A stretch of DNA of 10,475 nt from an uncultured Clostridia bacterium (GTDB lineage Bacteria > Bacillota > Clostridia > Oscillospirales > CAG-272). Made by a program: the position numbers and the translations under genes. How positions within the stretch are numbered: the first letter of the stretch is position 1; each line of letters begins with the position of its first letter. The notes under the pieces were generated by a model, which saw only the letters and a list, made by a program, of their open reading frames with translations, ran no database searches and had not been told where the DNA came from. This document shows, in pieces, positions 1 to 6,085 of this stretch. The stretch lies in NCBI GenBank assembly GCA_947304475.1, contig CAMZBE010000018.1:1-10475 (forward strand), written 5' to 3'.

Positions 1-91
1 TCGTGTAGTAAATCTCCGCGTTCGGGGTGGCGCACGTCATGGTCAGTCTGTCGCCGTCCATGGAGAGCACGGGCGCCTCGGGCGCGAGCGC
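1..91 (-). CDS. Partial CHB_HEX_C-like repeat domain of a probable surface or secreted protein (runs off the left edge)
   Basis: On the minus strand the frame read from about position 91 down to 2 gives a peptide containing APVLSMDGDRLTMT, then CATPNAEIYYT, and continues off the window edge. This resembles the chitobiase/beta-hexosaminidase C-terminal-type repeat (CHB_HEX_C_1), whose hallmark is a 'PGATIYYTTDG'-like hairpin. Such repeats are common in large secreted or surface proteins of gut Clostridia. The same frame meets a stop at 116-118, and there is no plausible start or upstream domain, so the 5' part of this gene is missing. Homology ends where the plus-strand CinA-like sequence begins, so the two genes appear fused head to head at about 77-92. 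Only about 30 residues are visible, so the family call rests on a short motif. The rest of the protein is unknown. Confidence 0.5.
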
Positions 92-443
92 CGTCTTTCC
101 GGGCGGAGCCGTCACCTACGCGCCGTCGGTCAAAACCGCGCTGCTCGGCGTGTCGGAAGACCTGATCCGCGAGCGCGGAGTGGTCAGCCGCGACGTCGCC
201 GCCGCGATGGCGGAGGGCGCGCAGAGACGCTTCGGCACCGATCTTGCCGTCTCGGTCACCGGCGTCGCCGGTCCCGACGGGGGCACCCCCGAAACGCCGG
301 TCGGATGCGTCTATATCGGCGTTGCGATCAAAAACAAAACCCTCGTGTTCCGCGAGGATATCCCGGGCGACCGGGAGACGGTCAGACGCGGCGCCGCCGA
401 ACGGGCGATCCGCCACTGCCTGACCGAACTCCAAAACGAATGA
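27..443 (+). pseudogene. CinA C-terminal domain / nicotinamide-nucleotide amidohydrolase, 5'-truncated at a junction
   Basis: The CinA C-terminal domain (PncC) deamidates nicotinamide mononucleotide in pyridine-nucleotide salvage. From residue 19 of this frame (position 81) the match is clear: GASAVFPGGAVTYAP, then LLGVSEDLI, then AVSVTGVAGPDGG and PVGCVYIGVA, ending with the family's R-rich tail (GDRETVRRGAAERAI). Residues 1-18 do not look like CinA. The expected 'AESCTGG' catalytic-serine segment and the following helix, which should precede GASAVF, are absent. That stretch instead reads as an unrelated domain on the opposite strand. The frame is open from about position 12, but no candidate start has a ribosome binding site. 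As it stands the product could not be catalytic. It is either a genuine gene remnant or one half of an assembly chimera. Whether the full gene had the N-terminal CinA molybdopterin-like domain cannot be told. Confidence 0.8.
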
Positions 444-446
444 TCC

Positions 447-464
447 CGGCTCCTGCGGGAGCCG
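447..464 (+). other. Short GC-rich intergenic hairpin between cinA fragment and pfkA
   Basis: The arms CGGCTCC (447-453) and GGAGCCG (458-464) form a 7-bp stem with the loop TGCG, just after the cinA stop and before the pfkA ribosome binding site. No T-run follows, so this does not look like a classic intrinsic terminator. It could be an RNA-processing or stabilising hairpin, or a weak attenuator. Confidence 0.5.
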
Positions 465-488
465 ATTGAGAAAGGAAGCCGGACTGCT

Positions 489-1553
489 ATGGAAAAGTTC
501 AGAAGAATCGGCGTACTGACGTCCGGGGGAGACGCCCCCGGTATGAACGCGGCGATCCGCGCCGTCACCCGGACCGCGATCGCGCACGGCGTCGAGGTCA
601 TGGGGATCTACCGCGGATACAGCGGACTGATCGACGGGGATATCAAGCAACTGGGTATCCGCGACGTCTCGAACTGCATCAACCACGGCGGCACCATGCT
701 CTATTCCGACCGTTGCCCCGAGTTCAAGACCGAGGCGGGCATGGCGAAAGCCGTCGATACCTGCCGCCGTCTTGAGATCGACGGGATCGTCGCCATCGGC
801 GGCGACGGGACCTTCCGCGGCGCGACCGATCTGACGGGACACGGGATCCCCTGCGTAGGGCTGCCCGGTACGATCGACAACGACATCACCTCGACCGATC
901 TTTCGATCGGTTTCGATACCGCGATGAACACCGTGATCGAGATGGTCGACCGCCTGCGCGACACCTGCGAGTCTCACGCGCGCTGCAACGTCGTCGAAGT
1001 GATGGGCCGCGACGCGGGCGATATCGCGCTGCGTTCGGGCATCGCCTCGGGCGCGACCGCCGTCGCCATCCCCGAGATCGAGTTCGACGCGGACGGCACG
1101 ATCGAGAAGATCAAGCGTTCCAAGGCGCTCGGCAAGCGGAATTTCATCATCGTCGTCTCCGAGGGCTGCGGTCACGAGTTCGGTCCGAGTTTCACCGAGC
1201 GCGTCGAACGCGAGACCGGCGTCGAGTCGCGGTTCGCCCGTCTGGCGCACGTCGTCCGCGGCGGCACCCCGACGCTGGAGGACCGTCTGCTCTCGTCCAT
1301 GATGGGCGTCTACGCCGTCGAACAACTGCTCGAAGGGAAATCCAACATCGTCGTCTGCTCGCGCGCGGGCAAGATCGTTTCGACCGAGATCCGCTACGCG
1401 CTGATGCTCGACCGGATGTATAAGAACAAACTGCAGCCGGGCGACCTCGATTCCTTCACCGAAGAGCAGATCGCCGAGATGAAACGCTTCTGCGAAAAGA
1501 AGCGCGCCGATCTCGTCTCGCTCTACGAGAAGGTCGACCTTCTCGGACTGTAA
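489..1553 (+). CDS. pfkA: ATP-dependent 6-phosphofructokinase
   Basis: Phosphorylates fructose 6-phosphate to fructose 1,6-bisphosphate, the committed step of glycolysis, in the cytosol. The 354-residue protein aligns by eye along its whole length with the bacterial PfkA fold. It has the N-terminal nucleotide loop GGDAPGMN (13-20), GGDGT (104-108), the catalytic PGTIDND (126-132, general base Asp130), EVMGR (170-174) with its substrate-binding arginine, and RGGTPT (257-262). Gly in GGDGT and in PGTIDND (not GGDD or PKTIDND) points to ATP rather than pyrophosphate as donor. It is about 30 residues longer than the 320-residue E. coli/Geobacillus type, with an extra charged C-terminal helix (about 320-354). 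The usual HxQRGG reads HVVRGG. The start is the ATG preceded by AAAGGAAG (471-478). It overlaps the next gene by one base (TAATG). Confidence 0.96.
   Translation: MEKFRRIGVLTSGGDAPGMNAAIRAVTRTAIAHGVEVMGIYRGYSGLIDGDIKQLGIRDVSNCINHGGTMLYSDRCPEFKTEAGMAKAVDTCRRLEIDGIVAIGGDGTFRGATDLTGHGIPCVGLPGTIDNDITSTDLSIGFDTAMNTVIEMVDRLRDTCESHARCNVVEVMGRDAGDIALRSGIASGATAVAIPEIEFDADGTIEKIKRSKALGKRNFIIVVSEGCGHEFGPSFTERVERETGVESRFARLAHVVRGGTPTLEDRLLSSMMGVYAVEQLLEGKSNIVVCSRAGKIVSTEIRYALMLDRMYKNKLQPGDLDSFTEEQIAEMKRFCEKKRADLVSLYEKVDLLGL
1526..1545. repeat. 20-bp perfect palindrome at the 3' end of pfkA
   Basis: The 10-base arm CGAGAAGGTC is followed directly by its exact reverse complement GACCTTCTCG. As RNA this could fold as an 8-bp stem with a TCGA loop. 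It lies within the last codons of pfkA and ends 5 bases before the stop. It contains the only purine-rich AAGG run that could serve as a ribosome binding site for the overlapping next gene. Confidence 0.7.
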
Positions 1554-1939
1554 TGAAGACCGGGAAGCAGGATCCGAATACCGAAAAATTGCCGGACTGC
1601 GATCTCCCCGAGCAAACCGAGCGGGAGAAACCGTCGCGCGCGGAAACGGCGTTCACGATCCTCTCATACTTCTTCTTCGGGATCGCCGTCGTCTCTTTTC
1701 TCACGGCGCTCTACGTCTACACGGCGAAGGACCTGACGGTCTCCCCCTTTCTTTTCCCCTTCCTGTCGCTCTCGTTCGGGGGCGGGATCGGGCTCGGAAT
1801 GCTCTTCCGCACGATCCGGAACAAGAAAGAGAATATCAGTCCGATCAACTACGTTTCCAAGATCTGCGTCTCGATCCTCGTCCTGCTTTTGGCACTGCTC
1901 TCTTTCCTTTCCGATATGCTGACCGTCCTGCGCTTTTAA
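1553..1939 (+). CDS. Small three-helix membrane protein of unknown function
   Basis: I do not recognise a family. The 128-residue product has a hydrophilic, charged N-terminus (1-32) and three hydrophobic stretches at about 34-57, 63-86 and 102-125. These are separated by short loops, with a basic loop RTIRNKK (86-92) between the second and third. A topology with the long N-terminal tail and the basic loop in the cytosol on opposite helices would need a predictor to settle. The ATG overlaps the pfkA stop in a TAATG arrangement, so translation is probably coupled to pfkA. The nearest purine-rich run (AAGG, 1530-1533) lies inside a palindrome. The gene ends 4 bases before a strong terminator and so is the last gene of the pfkA transcript. 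Codon use is G/C-rich at third positions like its neighbours, which supports a real gene. Confidence 0.75.
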   Translation: MKTGKQDPNTEKLPDCDLPEQTEREKPSRAETAFTILSYFFFGIAVVSFLTALYVYTAKDLTVSPFLFPFLSLSFGGGIGLGMLFRTIRNKKENISPINYVSKICVSILVLLLALLSFLSDMLTVLRF

Positions 1940-1943
1940 CGAT

Positions 1944-1975
1944 ACGCCGCCCTGTATAAGGGCGGCGTCGTTTTA
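1944..1975 (+). terminator. Rho-independent terminator of the pfkA transcript
   Basis: A 9-bp perfect stem pairs ACGCCGCCC (1944-1952) with GGGCGGCGT (1960-1968) around a 7-base loop. The sequence CGTTTTATAATT follows. The placement immediately after the membrane-protein stop fits termination of the plus-strand unit. Confidence 0.88.
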
Positions 1976-2002
1976 TAATTAAAGAGTTGTCGTTTCAGAG
2001 CA

Positions 2003-2039
2003 AAAGCGGCGTCCCCGGGCCAAACCGGGACGCCGCTTT
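2003..2039. terminator. Bidirectional terminator between convergent genes
   Basis: A 13-bp perfect stem pairs AAAGCGGCGTCCC (2003-2015) with GGGACGCCGCTTT (2027-2039) around an 11-base loop. It is flanked by TTTCTCTTT on the plus strand and by TTTTGCTCT on the minus strand, so it can act in both directions. It lies 60 bases beyond the stop of the minus-strand AbrB-like gene and also backs up the pfkA-unit terminator. The 59 bases between it and that stop show nothing else recognisable. Confidence 0.8.
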
Positions 2040-2098
2040 CTCTTTCGTCTGCCCGCAGGAATAATCGTCCCCGGACGGGCATAGGTTGTACCGTGCAA

Positions 2099-2350
2099 TC
2101 AGTCCTGCTTCTCGCCGAGTTCGCGGAGGCAGGAAGCGCAGACCGAACGACCGCGGAAGGTGGTCAGGTCGCCGCCGTTCTTTCCGCAGAACACGCAAAC
2201 GGAACCCGATTTCCGGATCACAATCGCGTCGTTTTCCGAAGAAATATCAACGGGATCCCCTTCCTCAAGATACAGCGATTTCCGCATCTCTTTCGGAATA
2301 ACGATCCGCCCGAGAGCGTCGATCCTTCTGACGATACCGATCGATTTCAT
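2099..2350 (-). CDS. AbrB-family transition-state regulator with a four-cysteine C-terminal tail
   Basis: A DNA-binding regulator with the swapped-hairpin AbrB/SpoVT fold. Residues 1-47 match the family closely: MKSIGIVRRIDALGRIVIPK (1-20), then the EMRKSLYLEEGD helix and a short strand ending AIVIRK. After this come two CxxC pairs (CVFC at 52-55, CASC at 71-74). This tail is common in clostridial AbrB-like proteins and could bind zinc. The 83-residue start at 2350 is chosen because GGAGGG lies 8 bases upstream on the minus strand; a longer reading frame from 2371 would place that site inside the gene. The gene is divergent from spoIIIAA and has a consensus sigma-A promoter. Proteins of this family repress stationary-phase and sporulation genes in Bacillus subtilis; whether this one does is inference. 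It is not necessarily the orthologue of abrB, so no symbol is given. Confidence 0.92.
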   Translation of the reverse strand: MKSIGIVRRIDALGRIVIPKEMRKSLYLEEGDPVDISSENDAIVIRKSGSVCVFCGKNGGDLTTFRGRSVCASCLRELGEKQD

Positions 2351-2417
2351 TGTCAATTCCCTCCATGTCATGTCAGTTCGTGTTCCCGGTCAGACGGGAT
2401 TTCCGGGCACCTCGTCT

Positions 2418-2446
2418 AATATATCACAACATGTCGAAAAAGTCAA
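2418..2446 (-). promoter_or_regulatory. Sigma-A promoter for the AbrB-like gene
   Basis: On the minus strand, TTGACT (2446-2441) is separated by exactly 17 bp from TATATT (2423-2418). This is one mismatch from consensus in each hexamer. Transcription would start near 2411, giving a leader of about 60 bases before the start at 2350. Confidence 0.82.
2432..2438 (+). promoter_or_regulatory. Spo0A-box core, site 1 (inside the AbrB-like promoter spacer)
   Basis: TGTCGAA matches the Spo0A-box core exactly. It sits between the -10 and -35 of the minus-strand promoter, so bound Spo0A would block RNA polymerase there. The binding itself is inference. Confidence 0.6.
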
Positions 2447-2461
2447 GAGCCGCGAAAAACT

Positions 2462-2468
2462 TGTCGAA
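2462..2468 (+). promoter_or_regulatory. Spo0A-box core, site 2
   Basis: A second exact TGTCGAA, in the same orientation and 30 bp from site 1 (about three helical turns). It lies 15 bp beyond the -35 of the AbrB-like promoter and 38 bp before the spoIIIAA start. I saw no clear sigma-E-type promoter for spoIIIAA in this intergenic region. Confidence 0.58.
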
Positions 2469-2506
2469 GCGGGAACCCCCTGAAAAAAGGAAGGAGACGA
2501 CCGAAA

Positions 2507-3421
2507 ATGACCGCCCTGTACCCGACGCCGTACCACGCCGCTTTGCCGCTTTCGCCCGTGCTGCCCGAGCGTCTGCTCCGGGAGATCGAGCGGGTAAAAC
2601 GGTCGTGTGACGACTTCGACGACTCGCTCCGGGAGATCAGGCTCCACGCCGGCAGGGGGTGCCATCTCGTGATCGGGGAGCGGACGGCGGCGCTCCCGGT
2701 CACCCTCACGGAAGAGGAACTGACCGCGTTCGTCAGAGGAGTCGCGGGCGGCTCGCTTTACGCCTTCGGCGACTGTCTTTGCGAGGGGTATCTTCCCCTG
2801 CCCGGCGGTTCGCGGGCGGGGATCTGCGGCGAGTTCGTCCGCGAAAACGGAAGGATCGTCGGGATCCGACGGATCGGCTCGGTCGTGATCCGCGTGGCGC
2901 GCGCGGTCCCGGGCGCGGGGGAATTCGCCGAACGGGTGTTCCGGCGTTCGGGGTGCCGCCTCGGGCTCCTGATCTTCTCTCCGCCCGGCGGCGGGAAAAC
3001 CACGGTTTTGCGCGACCTCGCCCTGCGCCTTTCGACCGGTTCCCGCCCTCTCCGGACGGCGATCGTCGACTGCCGGGGAGAACTCTCGGGGGATTGGTAC
3101 GGACGCGGCGCCTGCGTCGATCTGCTCACGGGCTGCGGCAAGGGCGAGGGGATCGCAATCGCCACCCGCACCCTCTCGCCCGACGTGATCCTGGTCGACG
3201 AAATCGGGGGCGAAGACGAAGTTTCCGCGATTCTTTCGGTCGAGGGGGGCGGCGTCCCGATCGTCGCGACCGTCCACGGCACCTCTCTTGCCCGCCTGGA
3301 ACGCCGTTCCCCCGTTTCTCCCCTGCTCCGGGCGGGGATCTTCGGCGCCTTCATCGGGATCACGCGCGAGGGCGGCGGCTTCGTCCAGTACGAAGCGACG
3401 CTTGCGGAACCGGTCGGATAA
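2507..3421 (+). CDS. spoIIIAA: Stage III sporulation protein AA (secretion-type ATPase)
   Basis: A mother-cell ATPase related to type II/IV secretion ATPases. It powers the SpoIIIA-SpoIIQ channel that keeps the engulfed forespore active. The 304-residue protein has the family's N-terminal region, including SLYAFGDCLCEGYLPLPGG (83-101) and GSRAGICGEF. The P-loop SPPGGGKTT is at 158-166, an acidic segment IVDCRGELSG follows at 186-195, and the Walker B region TLSPDVILVDEIGGEDE is at 222-238, followed by VATVHGTS. Length agrees with the usual 300-310. The start is the ATG at 2507, with AAGGAG at 2491-2496 and a 10-base spacer. It is the first gene of the operon. Its stop is followed after two bases by the spoIIIAB start, so the pair is tightly coupled. 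Expression in Bacillus depends on sigma-E; the equivalent site was not identified here. Confidence 0.96.
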   Translation: MTALYPTPYHAALPLSPVLPERLLREIERVKRSCDDFDDSLREIRLHAGRGCHLVIGERTAALPVTLTEEELTAFVRGVAGGSLYAFGDCLCEGYLPLPGGSRAGICGEFVRENGRIVGIRRIGSVVIRVARAVPGAGEFAERVFRRSGCRLGLLIFSPPGGGKTTVLRDLALRLSTGSRPLRTAIVDCRGELSGDWYGRGACVDLLTGCGKGEGIAIATRTLSPDVILVDEIGGEDEVSAILSVEGGGVPIVATVHGTSLARLERRSPVSPLLRAGIFGAFIGITREGGGFVQYEATLAEPVG

Positions 3422-3423
3422 CC

Positions 3424-3903
3424 GTGCGGTGGCTCTTTCTGGTCTCGTATCTGGTCTGCCTGTTTCTCGTTCCGCCCGGACTGAAACGGCGCGAGGCACG
3501 CTCGATTAGGCAGACCGAGGAATTCCTTGTACTCCTGCGCCGCATCAAACGCGAGATCGCCTGCTTTGCGCGTCCCCTGCCCGAGATCTGCCGCACGGCG
3601 GATCTCCCCGCGCTCCGGGCGGCGGGCTTTTTCGACGCGGCGGAGGAGGGCGATCTGCTCTTTGCGTACCGACACGCGCTGCCCGCCCTGTCGCTCTCCC
3701 CCGACGCGGGGCGGGTGCTCGACGGGTTCTTTTCGGGGGCGGGCGCGCCCTTGAAAAGCGAGGAACTCGCGGCGTGCGACTGCGCGATCGGCGAACTCGG
3801 CGAACTGCTCGAAAAACAAAAACGCGACGGAGCCGTCCGCGTCCGGCTCCGTTCGACCTTGATCCTGACGGGGGGACTGCTGTTCCTTCTGCTGATCGTC
3901 TGA
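3424..3903 (+). CDS. spoIIIAB: Stage III sporulation protein AB
   Basis: A membrane component of the SpoIIIA channel, related to GspF-like platform proteins of type II secretion. The 159-residue product has the expected layout: an N-terminal hydrophobic helix (about 2-17) and a long soluble helical middle that includes EEFLVLLRRIKREIACF (32-48) and PLPEICR. Next come the conserved late acidic region EELAACDCAIGELG (113-126) and a C-terminal membrane helix (about 144-159) after a basic segment RVRLR. The start is inferred to be GTG, two bases after the spoIIIAA stop. No strong ribosome binding site is visible, so translation probably relies on termination-reinitiation. Sequence conservation in this family is low, and the call rests on topology, length and position between spoIIIAA and spoIIIAC. 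Confidence 0.9.
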   Translation: MRWLFLVSYLVCLFLVPPGLKRREARSIRQTEEFLVLLRRIKREIACFARPLPEICRTADLPALRAAGFFDAAEEGDLLFAYRHALPALSLSPDAGRVLDGFFSGAGAPLKSEELAACDCAIGELGELLEKQKRDGAVRVRLRSTLILTGGLLFLLLIV

Positions 3904-3918
3904 ACGAAAGGAAAAAAG

Positions 3919-4113
3919 ATGGACGTCTCCTTGATCCTCAAGATCGCCGGAGTGGGCTTCCTCGTCTCGGTCGCCTGCCAGATCCTCGGAAAGGCGGGGC
4001 GGGAAGAACAGTCGACCTTGCTCTCGATCGCCGGAATCGTAATCGTATTCCTGCTTCTCGTCCGCGAGATCGGCGAACTGTTCGACGCGGTGCGGGAGGT
4101 GTTCGGCATCTGA
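3919..4113 (+). CDS. spoIIIAC: Stage III sporulation protein AC
   Basis: A tiny integral membrane protein of the SpoIIIA complex. The 64-residue sequence is nearly canonical, opening MDVSLILKIAGVGFLV and continuing with KAGREEQSTLLSIAGI. It has two membrane helices at about 5-23 and 33-52, joined by the charged GREEQ loop, and ends with VREVFGI. The usual length is 64-68 residues. The ribosome binding site GAAAGGAAAA lies just upstream. Its TGA overlaps the ATG of spoIIIAD (ATGA-type overlap at 4111-4115), so the two are translationally coupled. Confidence 0.95.
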   Translation: MDVSLILKIAGVGFLVSVACQILGKAGREEQSTLLSIAGIVIVFLLLVREIGELFDAVREVFGI

Positions 4114-4496
4114 TGCTGAAACTGGTCGGGATCGCGCTGCTCACCGCTCTTGCCGGCACGATCCTGAAAGGGCAGAACGGAAAGATCGCGCCGCTGGTCT
4201 CGCTGTCGGGCGTCCTTTTCCTGCTTCTGCTTTTCGTCGGACGGATCGGGGGGGCGGTTGCGGTTTTTTGCGAATTGGCGGAGCGTTCCGCCCTCTCAAC
4301 ATATCTGGAAACCCTGCTCAAAGTGCTGGCGTGCGGGTACCTGAGTGAGATTGGGGCGGGCGTCTGCCGCGAACTCGGAGAGAACGGCGCTGCGACCGCG
4401 CTCGAATGCGCGGGACGCGGAGAGATCCTGCTGCTCTGCCTGCCCGATCTGATCACCCTGACCGAACTTGCCCTCTCGCTTGCCGGCGGGGGATAA
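4113..4496 (+). CDS. spoIIIAD: Stage III sporulation protein AD
   Basis: An integral membrane component of the SpoIIIA channel, paralogous at its N-terminus to SpoIIIAC. The 127-residue product has four hydrophobic segments at about 2-18, 26-50, 66-84 and 103-123. It carries the family-typical LETLLKVLACGYLSEIGAGVCRELGENGAA stretch (65-94; quoted in part: LKVLACGYLSEIGAGVC). Length agrees with the usual 125-133. The start is the ATG overlapping the spoIIIAC stop; the longer open frame upstream in this reading frame is a shadow of spoIIIAB. The next gene follows after 18 bases containing a good ribosome binding site. Confidence 0.93.
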   Translation: MLKLVGIALLTALAGTILKGQNGKIAPLVSLSGVLFLLLLFVGRIGGAVAVFCELAERSALSTYLETLLKVLACGYLSEIGAGVCRELGENGAATALECAGRGEILLLCLPDLITLTELALSLAGGG

Positions 4497-4514
4497 AACG
4501 AAAGGAGACGCGAA

Positions 4515-5639
4515 ATGAAACGGTCGTTTGCTCTGCTCTTCGCGCTCCTTCTGCTTTGCCTCTTCGCGCTCCCCGCGTCGGCGGACGGGGACGACCGGGA
4601 CAAGACCGCCCCGGACGGGGAGACGGCGTGGGGCGACTTTCTTTCGGGGCTGCCCGAAGGGGTGAGGGAAAAACTCCCCGCCTCCGGCGACGTCGGAGAA
4701 CTTACCGATCTGGTCGGCGTCAAGTCCTTCTTTCTTCTTCTGTCCGAAGGTGTTTCGGACGGGTGGAAGACCGTTCTCCCGGGCTTTTTCTCCCTGCTCG
4801 CCCTGGTCCTGCTCTCGGCGTGCTACGAACTGTTCGCGCGGGGCGGGACGGGTGAACGGACGTTGGTCTCGGGGGCGCTCGCGGCGACCGTATCGCTCGC
4901 GGTCTACAGGATCGCGGAGGGGACGGTCGCATCCGTCGGCGACTGCCTTGCGTCGCTCTCGAAGGTCCTCGGGGCTTTTCTTCCCGTGATGACCGCCCTC
5001 TCGCTCTCGGGGGGCGGGATCGCCACCGCCGCAGCGGCGTCGGGCGGGATCGCGTCGGTCCTTTCGCTCGTCGGTCTGTTCTTCTGCCGCGTTCTGCCCG
5101 CCGTCGCCGGCTGCTGCTTCGGGTTGTCACTTGTCGGGACGCTGGGCGGGGACGAACTCAAACTCGACGGGCTTGCGTCCAATCTGCGCGGCTTCTTTCT
5201 CTTCGCTTCGGGAATCCTGTCGACGCTCTTCACGGCGGCGCTCGCCCTGCAAACCGGGCTCTCGGCGTCAAGCGACGGCGTTGCCCTGAAAAGCGCGAAA
5301 ACCGCCCTCTCGGGTATGATCCCGATCGTGGGCGGAACGGTGTCGGGAACCCTCTCGACGGTTTCGGGTTCGCTCGCGCTTCTTCGCCGCTCGGTCGGCG
5401 TCGGGGCGGTCTACGCCCTGCTCCTTCTGTTCCTGCCGACCTTGCTCCGCCTGTTGTTCTTCCGTTTCTCCTACTCGCTCACGGCGGCGGCGGCGCGGGC
5501 ATTCTCGCTCTCCACGACCGAACGCCTGCTCGGTGAGTTCCGCGCGGTCTTCGATCTTCTGCTTGCCTCTCTTGCAATGGGGGTGACCGTGTTCCTCGTC
5601 TCGACCGGCGTTCTCGTCCGGTGCGTCCCGACGCCGTGA
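4515..5639 (+). CDS. spoIIIAE: Stage III sporulation protein AE (polytopic membrane protein)
   Basis: The largest membrane subunit of the SpoIIIA channel, with a distant resemblance to multi-pass transport components. The 374-residue protein begins with a signal-peptide-like segment (basic KR, a long leucine-rich core at 5-19, and PASA at 20-23 as a possible cleavage motif). A soluble acidic region follows (24-85), then seven or so hydrophobic segments at about 87-107, 117-135, 150-165, 177-210, 225-247, 297-318 and 345-367. The family's SLAVYRIAEGTV-like and GGTVSGTLSTVSGSLALLR (273-291) segments are present. AAAGGAGA (4500-4507) lies 7 bases before the ATG. The usual length is 380-400, so it is ordinary. 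The stop overlaps the likely GTG start of spoIIIAF. Confidence 0.94.
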   Translation: MKRSFALLFALLLLCLFALPASADGDDRDKTAPDGETAWGDFLSGLPEGVREKLPASGDVGELTDLVGVKSFFLLLSEGVSDGWKTVLPGFFSLLALVLLSACYELFARGGTGERTLVSGALAATVSLAVYRIAEGTVASVGDCLASLSKVLGAFLPVMTALSLSGGGIATAAAASGGIASVLSLVGLFFCRVLPAVAGCCFGLSLVGTLGGDELKLDGLASNLRGFFLFASGILSTLFTAALALQTGLSASSDGVALKSAKTALSGMIPIVGGTVSGTLSTVSGSLALLRRSVGVGAVYALLLLFLPTLLRLLFFRFSYSLTAAAARAFSLSTTERLLGEFRAVFDLLLASLAMGVTVFLVSTGVLVRCVPTP

Positions 5640-6085
5640 AAATCCTTCCGTCGATCCTTCTGATCGCGGCGGCGGCAAACGTCGGAACGGCGCTCGCTCC
5701 GCGCGGCAAAACGCGGCGCACCGTTCTCTTCGCCGTCGCGCTCACGACGCTGCTCGCCCTTCTGCTTCCGATCCTTTCGGCGATGGGCGAACCCCCCGCT
5801 CTCCCGGGAGAACTGCTCCCCGATAACGTCCGGGAGATCGGAGATACGCCCGCGCGTCTCGTAGCGGGTGAAGCCGAACGCGCTCTGGCGCAGGAGATTG
5901 TCCGCCGCTTCGGAGCGGAGAGGGCGACCGTCTCAATCTCCCTGCCCGCGGGGGAAAACGATCCGGGTTCGATCACCGTCGTTCTGGCGGCGCGCGACGC
6001 GGGACTGAAAGACAAGATCGCCGCGTGGCTGTCGTGCGAGAGCCGCGCCGCCGTGACCGTCAGGACCGAAGGAGAGACCGCATGA
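5636..6085 (+). CDS. spoIIIAF: Stage III sporulation protein AF (divergent)
   Basis: A membrane-anchored component of the SpoIIIA channel with a soluble domain related to ring-building motifs. The layout is as expected: two N-terminal hydrophobic segments (about 2-20 and 32-51) separated by a basic loop APRGKTRRT, then a soluble domain. In that domain QEIVRRFGAERATVSISLP and DPGSITVVLAA look like the usual helix-strand-strand pattern. I chose the GTG at 5636, whose GTGA overlaps the spoIIIAE stop. Another GTG at 5621 would add five residues, and no ribosome binding site decides between them. Sequence identity to better-known SpoIIIAF proteins appears low, so the call leans on order and topology. 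The stop overlaps the next ATG in an ATGA junction. Confidence 0.82.
   Translation: MKILPSILLIAAAANVGTALAPRGKTRRTVLFAVALTTLLALLLPILSAMGEPPALPGELLPDNVREIGDTPARLVAGEAERALAQEIVRRFGAERATVSISLPAGENDPGSITVVLAARDAGLKDKIAAWLSCESRAAVTVRTEGETA

Noticed and set aside
894..911. Hairpin ACCGATC/GATCGGT inside pfkA
   Set aside because: It has a short stem, lies in the middle of a conserved coding region and is explained by codon choice; there is no regulatory context.
2351..2371. Upstream start for the AbrB-like protein adding seven residues
   Set aside because: The added codons contain the GGAGGG ribosome binding site itself, and the family begins at MKS.
2469..2506. A sigma-E promoter for spoIIIAA
   Set aside because: It was expected from Bacillus biology, but I could not find a convincing -35/-10 pair at the right spacing, so none is annotated.
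2390..3819. Long minus-strand frames of 369 and 353 residues opposite spoIIIAA and spoIIIAB
   Set aside because: Composition is that of shadow frames; the plus-strand genes have clear motifs, and the minus frames would run through the AbrB-like promoter.
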